Assembly: GCF_006546625.1 (NCBI RefSeq)
Contig: NZ_VIAR01000014.1
Location: forward strand, 1-64,000
Source of the DNA: Haloflavibacter putidus
Lineage (GTDB): Bacteria; Bacteroidota; Bacteroidia; Flavobacteriales; Flavobacteriaceae
DNA length: 64,000 nt
Reading direction: 5' to 3'
Shown: positions 43,641 to 52,297 of the stretch, one piece after another
How the letters are laid out: each line of letters starts with the position of its first letter
Numbering within the stretch: position 1 is the first letter of the stretch
Position numbers and translations under genes: made by a program
Notes under the pieces: generated by a model
What the model was told of the DNA's origin: nothing
What the model saw: only the letters and a program-made list of their open reading frames with translations
Database searches by the model: none

Positions 43641-46496
43641 TTACATCTCGTCTGCGGTCATATATTCTTCTATAGGATCGCAAGTACACATTAAATTTCT
43701 ATCGCCAAAAGCGTCGTCTACTCTGCGTACGGCCGGCCAAAATTTATTTTCGGCAACCCAAGGTAATGGAAATGCTGCTTCTTGTCTGCTGTAAGGCAAA
43801 TCCCAATTATCTGCAGTTAGCATTTGCATGGTATGTGGTGCATTTTTTAGCAGATTGTTTTCTTGGTCTTCTATAGCATCAATTTCTTCCTTAATCGAAT
43901 TTAAAGCATCGCAAAAACGATCTAATTCTGCTTTGCTTTCACTTTCTGTTGGTTCTATCATCATTGTTCCGGCAACGGGAAAAGAAACGGTAGGCGAGTG
44001 AAAACCATAATCTATAAGTCGTTTAGCAATGTCTCCTACTTCTACGCCTTTTACTTTAAAAGGCCGCAGGTCTAAAATCATCTCGTGAGCCGCTCTGCCA
44101 CGTTCTCCGGAATATAAGGTTTTAAAGTTTTTGTCTAAACGCGCTTTTATGTAATTGGCATTTAAAATAGCGTGTTCTGTCGCGCTTTTCAAGCCTTTAG
44201 GCCCTAACATAGAAATGTATGCATACGAAATTAAACAAACCAAAGAAGAACCCCAAGGCGCGGCAGAAATAGCTTTAATTGCCTGCCCTCCGCCGGTTTT
44301 AATAAGCGGATTGGAAGGTAAATATGGTACTAAATCTTTTGCAACACAAATTGGTCCTACGCCAGGTCCGCCGCCTCCATGCGGAATAGCAAAGGTTTTA
44401 TGCAGGTTTAAATGGCATACATCTGCGCCAATTCTACCAGGATTGGTTAAACCTACCTGCGCGTTTAAGTTGGCGCCATCCATATAGACTTTTCCGCCGT
44501 TGTTGTGCACAATTTTGGTTATATCTCTAATGGCAGATTCAAAAACCCCGTGTGTAGAAGGATAAGTTACCATTAACGCGGCCAAGTTATCTTTGTGTTT
44601 TTCTGCTTTTTCCCGAAGATCGTCTACGTCTATATTTCCTTTGTCGGTAGCTTTGGTTACTACCACTTTCATTCCTGCCATAACTGCACTTGCCGGATTG
44701 GTACCGTGTGCGGAAGAAGGAATCAAACAAATATTTCTATGACTTTCTCCGTTGGCTTCATGATAGGCTTTAATCGTCATTAAGCCGGCATATTCTCCCT
44801 GCGCACCGGAGTTAGGTTGTAAGGAAGTAGCGGCAAAACCTGTAATTTCGGTAAGTTGTTCTTCTAAACGTTTTAAAACAATTTGATAACCTTCTGCTTG
44901 TTCTATTGGTACAAACGGATGAATATTGCCCCATTGCGGATAACTTAACGGAAGCATTTCTGAAGCTGCGTTTAGTTTCATCGTACAAGAACCCAACGAA
45001 ATCATCGAGTGGTTTAACGATAAATCTTTACGCTCTAGTTTTTTGATGTATCGCATCAATTCGGTTTCGGAATGGTAGCTGTTAAAAACCTCGTTGGTTA
45101 AAAACTCTGTATTTCTACTTACCGGAGTTTCTTCTAAAAGACCTTTCTCTAAATTCGAAATTTTAGAACTGGATTTTCCTGCCACGTGTGCAAAAACCGC
45201 CACAATATTGTTTAAATCTGTAAGCGAAGTTGCTTCGTTTAAAGCAATGGCTACGGTATTTTTATCCGGATAATAGAAATTTATCTCACTTGCTTCGGCT
45301 ACAGCCTTTACTTTTTGAGCATCTGCTTTTATTTGCAGCGTATCAAAATAAAGTTTATTTACCTGTTCAAAACCTAAATTTTCTAAAGCTGTTGCTAACT
45401 CTACCGCAGAAGAGTGTACTTTATTTCCAATATATTCCAGTCCTTTCGGGCCGTGATAAACCGCATACATTCCTGCCATTACAGCCAGCAATACTTGTGC
45501 GGTACAAATATTAGAAGTTGCGCGGTCGCGTTTTATATGTTGTTCTCTGGTTTGCAAAGCCATCCGTAAAGCAAAGTCGCCATTTTTATCTTTAGAAACG
45601 CCAATTATCCTTCCGGGGATGTTACGCTTGTAAGTTTCTTTGGTAGCAAAGTAAGCAGCGTGTGGACCGCCATAGCCTAACGGAATCCCGAAGCGCTGGG
45701 TAGAACCAACAACAACATCTACTCCAAAATCTCCCGGAGCACGTAGTTTTACCAAGCTTAAAATATCTGCTGCAACTGCAACTTTTATGTTGTTAGCATT
45801 GGCTTTTTCTACAAAATCTTCATAATCGTAAATCTCTCCGGTTTTACCGGGATATTGTAATAAAGCACCAAAAAAACCTTCCGAAAAATCGAAATTCTCA
45901 TGCGAGTCAAAAACCAATTCTATGCCAACAGATTCTGCGCGGGTTTTTAAAACTGCGATTGTTTGTGGCAAAACTTCTTCCGAAACAAAGAACTTATCGG
46001 CTTTACTTTTCTTTTTGCTACGTTCGCGGACGGCATAAAGCAAGCTCATTGCCTCGGCGGCTGCGGTAGCTTCATCTAATAAAGAAGCATTTGCCAGCTC
46101 CATTCCGGTTAAATCTACCACCATAGTCTGAAAATTAATCAAAGCCTCTAAACGGCCTTGTGCAATTTCTGCCTGATATGGCGTATAGGCAGTATACCAA
46201 CCCGGGTTTTCAAAAACATTACGCTGTATTACCGCCGGCATTATAGCTTGATGATAACCCAAGCCAATGTAGGTTTTAAATAACTTGTTTTTGGAGGCAA
46301 GTTTAATAATGTGTTCTAAATATTCTTGCTCGCTTAAAGCGTCTGGAAGGTCAAGTTCTTTTTCCAGCTTTATACCGTCTGGTAAGGTCTCAAATATTAA
46401 TTGATCTAAAGAATCTACTTCTATGGTCTCGAGCATTTCTGCAATGTTTTCTGGTCTCGGACCTATATGTCTTAGGGCAAAATTATCTGTGTTCAT
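43641..46496 (-). CDS. gcvP: Glycine dehydrogenase (decarboxylating), P protein
   Basis: The 951-residue, single-chain PLP enzyme decarboxylates glycine and loads the aminomethyl group on lipoyl-H protein. The N-half has RHIGPR at residues 9-14, then YTPYQAEIAQGRLEAL and ASLLDEATAAAEAM. The C-half has LGSCTMKLNA, NSGAQGEYAGL and IPSSAHGTNPASA. The PLP-lysine motif NLHKTFAIPHGGGGPG lies near residue 697. Full length for the fused type. The lone gene has no gcvT or gcvH beside it. Confidence 0.97.
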   Translation of the reverse strand: MNTDNFALRHIGPRPENIAEMLETIEVDSLDQLIFETLPDGIKLEKELDLPDALSEQEYLEHIIKLASKNKLFKTYIGLGYHQAIMPAVIQRNVFENPGWYTAYTPYQAEIAQGRLEALINFQTMVVDLTGMELANASLLDEATAAAEAMSLLYAVRERSKKKSKADKFFVSEEVLPQTIAVLKTRAESVGIELVFDSHENFDFSEGFFGALLQYPGKTGEIYDYEDFVEKANANNIKVAVAADILSLVKLRAPGDFGVDVVVGSTQRFGIPLGYGGPHAAYFATKETYKRNIPGRIIGVSKDKNGDFALRMALQTREQHIKRDRATSNICTAQVLLAVMAGMYAVYHGPKGLEYIGNKVHSSAVELATALENLGFEQVNKLYFDTLQIKADAQKVKAVAEASEINFYYPDKNTVAIALNEATSLTDLNNIVAVFAHVAGKSSSKISNLEKGLLEETPVSRNTEFLTNEVFNSYHSETELMRYIKKLERKDLSLNHSMISLGSCTMKLNAASEMLPLSYPQWGNIHPFVPIEQAEGYQIVLKRLEEQLTEITGFAATSLQPNSGAQGEYAGLMTIKAYHEANGESHRNICLIPSSAHGTNPASAVMAGMKVVVTKATDKGNIDVDDLREKAEKHKDNLAALMVTYPSTHGVFESAIRDITKIVHNNGGKVYMDGANLNAQVGLTNPGRIGADVCHLNLHKTFAIPHGGGGPGVGPICVAKDLVPYLPSNPLIKTGGGQAIKAISAAPWGSSLVCLISYAYISMLGPKGLKSATEHAILNANYIKARLDKNFKTLYSGERGRAAHEMILDLRPFKVKGVEVGDIAKRLIDYGFHSPTVSFPVAGTMMIEPTESESKAELDRFCDALNSIKEEIDAIEDQENNLLKNAPHTMQMLTADNWDLPYSRQEAAFPLPWVAENKFWPAVRRVDDAFGDRNLMCTCDPIEEYMTADEM

Positions 46497-46528
46497 TTAG
46501 TTTTAAAAATTGCTGTGTTTGTGTGGTG

Positions 46529-46536
46529 CAAAAATA
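46529..46536 (-). promoter_or_regulatory. -7 element of gcvP
   Basis: On the minus strand, TATTTTTG lies 32 nt before the ATG. No clear -33 TTG. Confidence 0.4.
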
Positions 46537-46618
46537 CAATTTTAAAGTGAGAAAGAGGCTTGCGCCTGCGGCATTAATTTTTTAGGCTTGTGCTTTTTTT
46601 AACAAAAAAATCTCGTCG

Positions 46619-46626
46619 TATCTTTG
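46619..46626 (+). promoter_or_regulatory. -7 element abutting the UbiA-like gene start
   Basis: TATCTTTG ends only 4 nt before the GTG start at 46631. With transcription starting some 5-7 nt after the box, the message would be leaderless or nearly so. Confidence 0.45.
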
Positions 46627-46630
46627 TAGT

Positions 46631-47446
46631 GTGAAAATCTTTAAACAAGCATTCAATTTTTATATAGATAGTAGCATTCATGTGTCCTTGGCTATTTGTG
46701 CTTTGTTTATTATTAGTTTTTTACGATTTGATTTACCTATAGATATAGATTTATTATTTTTTGTTTTTTTTGCCAGCATTACCGCGTATAACTTTGTAAA
46801 ATATGCCGGGATTGCAAAATTGCATCATCGCAGTTTGACCTCGCAATTAAAAGTTATTCAGGTCTTCTCGTTGGTATGTTTTTTAGTATTGCTGTATTTG
46901 ATTTCTTTACAAAGTAGATTAACCTTGCTAATTTGCAGCATTCTGGCAGTCTTTACTTTTTTATACGCTGTACCTTTTTTACCGAATAAGAAAAATCTTC
47001 GAAATTTAAAAAGTTTAAAAATCTTTATCATTGCTTTTGTTTGGGCGGCAGTTGGTGCTTTTTTGCCTTGGCAAAATCTAGAAAGTTTACTGCAAGTTGA
47101 GGTGTTTTGGTTATTTGTGCAGTATTTTCTTTTTGTGGTGAGTATAACCTTGCCTTTTGAGCTAAGAGATTTACATTATGATAAACTTGCTTTGGGCACT
47201 ATTCCGCAAAAAATTGGCGTTCCCAAAACGAAACGCTTAGGAATGGTTTTTTTAATATTGGTACTCCTAATACAATTTTTATTTTTTAAAGAAAATTGGC
47301 AGGTAGATTTAAGTTTGCTTTTTATCTGTTTGGTGGCAAGTTTGTTTCTAATTTTTTCTTCCGTAAAGCAAAAAAAATATTTTGCTTCATTTTGGGTAGA
47401 GGCACTGCCAATATTTTGGATTATTTTGCTGTATAGTCTTCTCTAA
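46631..47446 (+). CDS. UbiA-like polytopic membrane protein with degenerate first motif
   Basis: This 271-residue protein has about eight hydrophobic helices in the UbiA-prenyltransferase layout. The second Asp-rich motif is recognisable in PFELRDLHYDKL. The first, normally NDxxDxxxD in loop 2, is replaced by TAYNFVKYAGI, with Asn but no Asp. Either it is a divergent prenyltransferase or one that has lost activity. The start is GTG, with no ATG nearby. Its 3' end converges with the zinc-finger gene, 9 nt away. Confidence 0.65.
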   Translation: MKIFKQAFNFYIDSSIHVSLAICALFIISFLRFDLPIDIDLLFFVFFASITAYNFVKYAGIAKLHHRSLTSQLKVIQVFSLVCFLVLLYLISLQSRLTLLICSILAVFTFLYAVPFLPNKKNLRNLKSLKIFIIAFVWAAVGAFLPWQNLESLLQVEVFWLFVQYFLFVVSITLPFELRDLHYDKLALGTIPQKIGVPKTKRLGMVFLILVLLIQFLFFKENWQVDLSLLFICLVASLFLIFSSVKQKKYFASFWVEALPIFWIILLYSLL

Positions 47447-47455
47447 AGATGATTT

Positions 47456-47689
47456 TTAAAACTTCTTTAATTTTGTAATTATACTTTCTTTTAACCGAAT
47501 AGTCTCTGCTTCTGTAAGACTTTGTAAATCTGCTTTTTGAATTAAAAAACCCAGTTTTTTGTTTCGCTTAGAGAAATTTCGGCATTTTTCACAGAAAGTT
47601 AAATGCATTTTTAATTTAAAACACTCTATCCATCCGGCTTCGCGATATTGGTGTTTTTGACAATATATTTTAGCTTTTTCGCACTTCAA
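47456..47689 (-). CDS. Small zinc-finger protein, probable anti-sigma partner
   Basis: The 77-residue protein has HLTFCEKCRNF (His49, Cys53, Cys56 region) and earlier Cys residues. The H-x3-C-x2-C arrangement is the ZAS zinc motif of anti-sigma factors. There is no membrane helix, so if it is an anti-sigma factor it is a soluble one. It begins 28 nt after the ECF sigma stop and is almost certainly co-transcribed. The anti-sigma role is inferred from the motif plus position. Confidence 0.7.
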   Translation of the reverse strand: MKCEKAKIYCQKHQYREAGWIECFKLKMHLTFCEKCRNFSKRNKKLGFLIQKADLQSLTEAETIRLKESIITKLKKF

Positions 47690-47717
47690 AAATTGTATAA
47701 TTTTATTTATAGAAACA

Positions 47718-48278
47718 TTAATTTAACCACTTTTCTTCCAAGCAAGCTGCCAAGGCTGTGCGCGCACGATGAATGATTACCCACAAATTAGACGCAGTGA
47801 TATTATGTTCATTACAAATTACTTTGGTTGGGCGATTGTCTATGGTTTTTTCCTTAAAGATTTTGGCGTGTTTTGGGTTTATCTCATCCAAACAAGTAAA
47901 AATTGCTTCGCGCAGCTCTGTATTTAGTATTTTGTCTTCTGCGTTACCGGTAGATTTTGCGGCCACTTGTTCTTCTAACCAATCTCCCTCCCGACCGCTT
48001 TGATTATAGTTTATTTTTACTTCGGCTTTTCCTTTTTTAGAATTAATTTTGCGGTAATAATCTATAATTTTTCGTTTTAAAATAGCTACCAGCCAAGTGC
48101 GTTCTGTAGCATTACCTTTAAAATTTCTTTTGGCCTTAAGACCGGCCAAAAAAGTTTCGGAAATCAAATCTTTGGCAATATCTCTGTTATTAACCCTACC
48201 TATAGCATAGTTAAAGAGGTAGTCAGAATATTTGTCTACCCATTTATTTGGATTAATTTTGTAAGCTTTGCTAGACAT
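47718..48278 (-). CDS. ECF-type sigma-70 family RNA polymerase sigma factor
   Basis: This 186-residue sigma factor has region 2 (about 14-80, WVDKYSDYLFNYAIGRVNNRD and DLISETFLAGLKAKRNF) and the region 2.4-like ERTWLVAILKRKIIDYYRK. A charged linker follows. Region 4 (about 130-180) has LTASNLWVIIHRARTAL-type helix-turn-helix (ITASNLWVIIHRAR). It redirects RNA polymerase to a specific regulon. The regulon cannot be read from the window. The zinc-finger protein downstream is its likely controller. Confidence 0.9.
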   Translation of the reverse strand: MSSKAYKINPNKWVDKYSDYLFNYAIGRVNNRDIAKDLISETFLAGLKAKRNFKGNATERTWLVAILKRKIIDYYRKINSKKGKAEVKINYNQSGREGDWLEEQVAAKSTGNAEDKILNTELREAIFTCLDEINPKHAKIFKEKTIDNRPTKVICNEHNITASNLWVIIHRARTALAACLEEKWLN

Positions 48279-48351
48279 AAGTTTTTGTATGTTCTAAAAT
48301 TACAAAAAATAAAACCTTAGTCTAGGTGGTAATTGTGAAAATAAGCATAAA

Positions 48352-49602
48352 ATGAAGAAGCTATTGGTAATTGGCTATGTATGGCCGGAGCCCGCGTCTT
48401 CTGCGGCGGGAAGCAGAATGATGCAGCTCTTAAAGATTTTTTTGAATAAAAATTGGAAAATTTGGTATGCCAGCCCGGCAGCAAACAGTTTATATGCCGA
48501 AAAATTGGAAAACCTTTCTATACAAAGCGTTAAAATAAAAACTAACGATTCTAGCTTTACGGATTTTCTTAAAGAAATTAAACCCAATGTTGTTATGTTT
48601 GATCGTTTTATGATGGAAGAACAATTTGGCTGGCGTGTAGCAGAAAACTGTCCAAAAGCACTACGAATTTTAGACACAGAAGATTTGCATTTTTTTAGAA
48701 AAGCTCGGTACGAAGCTTTTAAACAAAATAGAAATTTAAAAAAATCTGATCTGCATAGCGACGAAGCGCGTCGCGAAATTGCCAGTATTTTACGTTGTGA
48801 TCTTTCGCTTATTATTTCGGAAGCAGAAAAAGATTTGCTTTTAAAGAAGTTTGGCATTAACCCGGCTTTGTTGTTATACCTTCCCTTTTTACTTCCTAAA
48901 TTAGAACAGGCAAGCTTAGAGGCTTATCCCAATTTTAACGAGCGTAAGAATTTTATGTTTATCGGTAATTTTTTGCACCAACCCAATTGGGACGCAGTTT
49001 TGTTTCTCAAACAAAATATTTGGCCGCTTATTCGGCAGCAATTACCGCAAGCCGAGTTGCATATTTACGGAGCTTACACCAGAAAAAAAGTCAAGCAACT
49101 GCATAATACGCAAGAAAATTTTTTGGTGCAAGGTCGCGCAGAAAATGCCGGAAAAACTATGCAAAATGCCAAAGTACTTTTGGCGCCATTACGTTTTGGC
49201 GCGGGTATTAAAGGCAAGTTTATAGAAGCTATGCAAAATGGTACGCCAAGCGTTACAACTACTATTGGCGCAGAAGGTATTGGCGGCCCACACCCGTGGA
49301 ATGGCGAAATTGCCAACACAGATCAAGAAGTTGCCAGTGCTGCCGTGCGCTTATATACCAACCAAAAAAGATGGGAAAAAGCACAACAGTATGGTTTAAA
49401 AATTATTAATAATCGTTTTCAAAAAGATTTGTTTACAGATGCGTTTATTGAAGAATTAGAAAACCTGCAAAAAAGTCTGACTACGCATCGTGCCAATAAT
49501 TTTATGGGTTCTATGTTAATGCACCACAGCTTAAAAAGCACCAAATATATGGCGCTTTGGATAGAGGCAAAAAACAAATTAAAAGCTTTAGAAAAAGAAT
49601 AA
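48352..49602 (+). CDS. Glycosyltransferase (GT-B, family 1/4 type)
   Basis: A 416-residue protein. The N-terminal domain begins LVIGYVWPEPASSAAGSRMMQLL, a donor/acceptor-binding start seen in GT4-like enzymes. The C-terminal domain has FIGNFLHQPNWDAVLFL, a strand ELHIYGAY, and LAPLRFGAGIKGKFIEAMQNGTPSVTT, the GT-B nucleotide-sugar (E-x7-E-like) site. The C-terminal end (SLKSTKYMALWIEAKNKLK) has amphipathic helices. The sugar and acceptor are unknown. The stop and the next ATG share a base (TAATG), so hemW is translationally coupled. Confidence 0.85.
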   Translation: MKKLLVIGYVWPEPASSAAGSRMMQLLKIFLNKNWKIWYASPAANSLYAEKLENLSIQSVKIKTNDSSFTDFLKEIKPNVVMFDRFMMEEQFGWRVAENCPKALRILDTEDLHFFRKARYEAFKQNRNLKKSDLHSDEARREIASILRCDLSLIISEAEKDLLLKKFGINPALLLYLPFLLPKLEQASLEAYPNFNERKNFMFIGNFLHQPNWDAVLFLKQNIWPLIRQQLPQAELHIYGAYTRKKVKQLHNTQENFLVQGRAENAGKTMQNAKVLLAPLRFGAGIKGKFIEAMQNGTPSVTTTIGAEGIGGPHPWNGEIANTDQEVASAAVRLYTNQKRWEKAQQYGLKIINNRFQKDLFTDAFIEELENLQKSLTTHRANNFMGSMLMHHSLKSTKYMALWIEAKNKLKALEKE

Positions 49603-50726
49603 TGGCAGGAATTTATATACATATCCCGTTTTGTAAGCAAGCTTGTCATTACTGCGATTTTCATTTTTCTACCAGTTTAAAGAAAAAAATACCACTCATA
49701 AATGCTTTACGGAAGGAACTCGGCTTGCGTAAAAACGAATTGCAAGAAAGCATAGAAACCATCTATTTTGGCGGTGGAACCCCGAGTTTGCTTAGCGCGG
49801 AAGAAATTAAACTTTTGCTGGATAGCGTAGCAGAAAACTACACTATAGCTCCCAATCCCGAAATTACCCTAGAAGCCAATCCCGATGATCTTTCCGAAGA
49901 AGTTTTAGAAAAACTAGCACAAACCAACATAAACAGATTAAGCATTGGCGTGCAATCTTTTTTTGAAAGAGATTTACAATTAATGAATCGTGCGCACAAT
50001 GCAAAAGAAGCAACCAAATGCATAGAGTTAGCAAATAAATACTTTGATAATGTTTCTATAGATCTCATTTACGGTATTCCGGGTTTAAACAACAAACAAT
50101 GGCAAGAAAATTTGGATACCGCTTTAGCTTTAAATGTACCACATATTTCCAGCTATGCGTTAACGGTAGAACCCAATACGGCTTTAAAAATTTTTATAGA
50201 AAAAGGTAAAGTAAAACCAATTGATGAAGACCAAGCCAAAGAACAATTTGATATTTTAGTGGAAACCTTAACTGCAAACGGCTTTATAAATTACGAGTTT
50301 TCTAATTTTGGAAAACCAGGTTTTTTCTCGCAAAACAACACCGCTTATTGGCTGGGAAAACCGTATTTGGGCATCGGGCCTTCTGCACACAGTTTTAATA
50401 AAAACACCCGTAGTTGGAATGTTGCTAATAACACCAAATATATTAAAGCAATAGAGCAAGACGCTTTACCCGCGCAAAAAGAAGTGCTTTCTATAACAGA
50501 TTCTTATAACGAATATATAATGACGCGTTTAAGAACAATGTGGGGAATTTCTAAAAAAGAGATTAAAAGAGAGTTTGGTCTTATCTATCTAGAGCATTTT
50601 GAAAGAGAAGCAAAGCAATTTTTTGAAAAAGGAATGCTTCAAAAACAGGAAGAAAAAATAACCATCGCTCCAAAAGCAAAATTCTTGAGCGATGGTATTG
50701 CTGCCGATTTGTTTTATTTAGATTAA
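49602..50726 (+). CDS. hemW: Radical SAM heme chaperone HemW
   Basis: A 374-residue protein related to coproporphyrinogen dehydrogenase HemN but lacking the C-terminal HemN features. HemW binds and delivers heme. The [4Fe-4S] motif is Cys11-x3-Cys15-x2-Cys18 in FCKQACHYCDF, without the extra HemN Cys. Also seen are TIYFGGGTPSLL, EANPDDL, RLSIGVQSF and DLIYGIPGL. The ATG at 49602 is chosen because it starts the conserved IYIHIPFC and overlaps the glycosyltransferase stop; a longer in-frame start at 49557 is inside that gene. Confidence 0.93.
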   Translation: MAGIYIHIPFCKQACHYCDFHFSTSLKKKIPLINALRKELGLRKNELQESIETIYFGGGTPSLLSAEEIKLLLDSVAENYTIAPNPEITLEANPDDLSEEVLEKLAQTNINRLSIGVQSFFERDLQLMNRAHNAKEATKCIELANKYFDNVSIDLIYGIPGLNNKQWQENLDTALALNVPHISSYALTVEPNTALKIFIEKGKVKPIDEDQAKEQFDILVETLTANGFINYEFSNFGKPGFFSQNNTAYWLGKPYLGIGPSAHSFNKNTRSWNVANNTKYIKAIEQDALPAQKEVLSITDSYNEYIMTRLRTMWGISKKEIKREFGLIYLEHFEREAKQFFEKGMLQKQEEKITIAPKAKFLSDGIAADLFYLD

Positions 50727-51181
50727 TCTAAAATTTTAGCTACTTCCTCGTTTACAAATTCTAAAAAAGCTTCGTCTTTTTCCGTAAAGGGATTTACAGA
50801 ATGCGAGTCGATATCTATCTGACCAATATTTTCGCCATCTACAAATAACGGAATCACAATTTCTGCTTTTACATTAATGCTGCATGCAATATAATTATCT
50901 TGGGCTTTTACATCGGGTACTACAAAGTTTGCATTAGATTCTGCAACCTGTCCGCAAATACCTTTTCCGTACGGAATTATAGTGTGATCTGTTGGCTCGC
51001 CGGCAAAGGCGCGTAATTTAAGCTCATTTTTATTGTCGTTTTTAAAATAAAAACCAACCCAATCGTAATAATCTACTTGTTTTTGCAGCAAATCACATAC
51101 CTCGTTTAGGCGTTCGTCTACAGACAAACTTTTTTCTTGAAGCAAACTGGTAAGCTTCGGTTTTAACTCGTTTAAATTCAT
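50723..51181 (-). CDS. GAF-domain protein related to free methionine-(R)-sulfoxide reductase
   Basis: The 152-residue single GAF domain has the order DWVGFYFK, YGKGICGQVAES, DNYIACS and EIVIPLFVDGENIGQIDIDS, which fits the fRMsr family that repairs free Met-R-sulfoxide. Compared with E. coli fRMsr (Cys84/94/118), Cys76 and Cys100 match Cys94 and Cys118. The Cys84 position is His66. That first Cys takes part in disulfide exchange, so the cycle may be altered or the protein may be a sensor instead. The gene converges on hemW with a 4-nt stop overlap. Confidence 0.8.
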   Translation of the reverse strand: MNLNELKPKLTSLLQEKSLSVDERLNEVCDLLQKQVDYYDWVGFYFKNDNKNELKLRAFAGEPTDHTIIPYGKGICGQVAESNANFVVPDVKAQDNYIACSINVKAEIVIPLFVDGENIGQIDIDSHSVNPFTEKDEAFLEFVNEEVAKILD

Positions 51182-51261
51182 AGCAATTTTTTTTCAAAAG
51201 TATTTAATAAATCGCTTATTTTAAAGTTGTATTTCTATAAATTTGATTTTTTAAAAGAAAG

Positions 51262-51269
51262 TATTTTTG
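51262..51269 (+). promoter_or_regulatory. -7 element overlapping the xrtF TTG start
   Basis: TATTTTTG is a full -7 match. Its last bases are the TTG that is the only plausible start codon of xrtF, so either the box or the start assignment is wrong, or translation begins at a rare codon such as ATT (51276). Confidence 0.4.
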
Positions 51270-51821
51270 CAGGAAATTTTTAGAAAAAATAAAGCGGTAA
51301 TAAAGTTTTTGGTCTTGTTTTTTGGCAGCTATTTGTTGTTGGCTTTTTTATATGATTTTTATTTAGAATACGGTCAATCTGCCGTTTATTACCCAGATTA
51401 TGTAACGCATTTGGTAAGTTTACAAAGCGAAAAAGTGGTAGAGTTATTTGGGTATACTTCGCGGGTTTTACCGCATCCCAACGAAGCTTCTATGAAATTA
51501 TATGTAAACGACACCTATTTGGCCCGAATAGTAGAGGGTTGCAATGCCATTAGTGTCTTAATACTTTTTGTAGCGTTTATTATAGCCTTCCACTCAAAGT
51601 GGAAACCTACTATTTTATATGCTTTGGCGGGTTGTGTACTTTTATATGCGTTTAATATTTTGCGCATTGCTTTACTGAGTATTGGTTTGTATGAATATCC
51701 AGAATCTAAAGATTTACTACACGATATTTTATTTCCGGCGGTTATTTATGGCTCGGTTTTTATTTTATGGGTAATTTGGGTGCGTTGGGTTACTGCTTCA
51801 AAACCTAAAAAAAATGCATAA
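51267..51821 (+). CDS. xrtF: Exosortase family protein XrtF
   Basis: A 184-residue polytopic membrane cysteine protease/transpeptidase with the exosortase triad: Cys92 in RIVEGCNAISV, Arg133 in AFNILRIALL and His152 in LLHDILFPAVIYG. Exosortases cut C-terminal signals (motif, helix, basic end) of exported proteins in the inner membrane. XrtF is the flavobacterial class. Candidate substrates in this window are the two PID-tailed mini-proteins. The start is TTG, preceded by an in-frame stop at 51252. The next gene overlaps by 8 nt. Confidence 0.9.
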   Translation: MQEIFRKNKAVIKFLVLFFGSYLLLAFLYDFYLEYGQSAVYYPDYVTHLVSLQSEKVVELFGYTSRVLPHPNEASMKLYVNDTYLARIVEGCNAISVLILFVAFIIAFHSKWKPTILYALAGCVLLYAFNILRIALLSIGLYEYPESKDLLHDILFPAVIYGSVFILWVIWVRWVTASKPKKNA

Positions 51822-52251
51822 ATTTTTAAAAATAGCTCTAATAGGTTTGCTGTTTGTTTGTTTGGCGGGTATTCGTTTTTTTGAGAGTAGTTTGTTTTAC
51901 GACCCTTTAATTGCTTTTTATAAAGATAATTATTTGCAAATGGCGCCACCAAAATTAGAAGTTGGTCGTCTCTTGCTTTCTACCGGTTTACGTTTCTTAC
52001 TTAACAGTTTTGTGTCTTTGGTTATTTTGTATATTGCTTTTCAGCAGAAAAATGTGCTTAAAATAAGCGGAATTATCTATTTGTTAGTGCTCGTAATATT
52101 ACTGCCGGTTTTTTATTATTTGTTGATAAATATGCAGCCCGATAATTATTTTACGTTGTTTTATGTGCGTAGATTTTTGATACAGCCGGTTTTAATATTG
52201 GTATTATTGCCAGCTTTTTATTACCAAGAGTATATAAAAAAAACCGACTAA
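51814..52251 (+). CDS. Exosortase F-associated membrane protein
   Basis: This 145-residue protein has about four hydrophobic helices and begins with a short Lys-rich end. XrtF is usually followed by a small membrane protein of this kind, and the 8-nt overlap and tandem order fit. Recognisable features are FESSLFYDPLIAFYK and a C-terminal DNYFTLFYVRRFLIQPVL. Its role (chaperone or partner of the protease) is unknown. Confidence 0.82.
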   Translation: MHKFLKIALIGLLFVCLAGIRFFESSLFYDPLIAFYKDNYLQMAPPKLEVGRLLLSTGLRFLLNSFVSLVILYIAFQQKNVLKISGIIYLLVLVILLPVFYYLLINMQPDNYFTLFYVRRFLIQPVLILVLLPAFYYQEYIKKTD

Positions 52252-52264
52252 TGCCGGTTTTTTG
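52236..52264 (+). terminator. Terminator of the xrtF operon
   Basis: AAAAACCG pairs with CGGTTTTT across an 8-nt loop and ends in T residues. The left arm overlaps the stop codon of the associated gene. Confidence 0.7.
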
Positions 52265-52297
52265 TGTAATCTTAAAAATGTAAAATTTAGAACTCTT

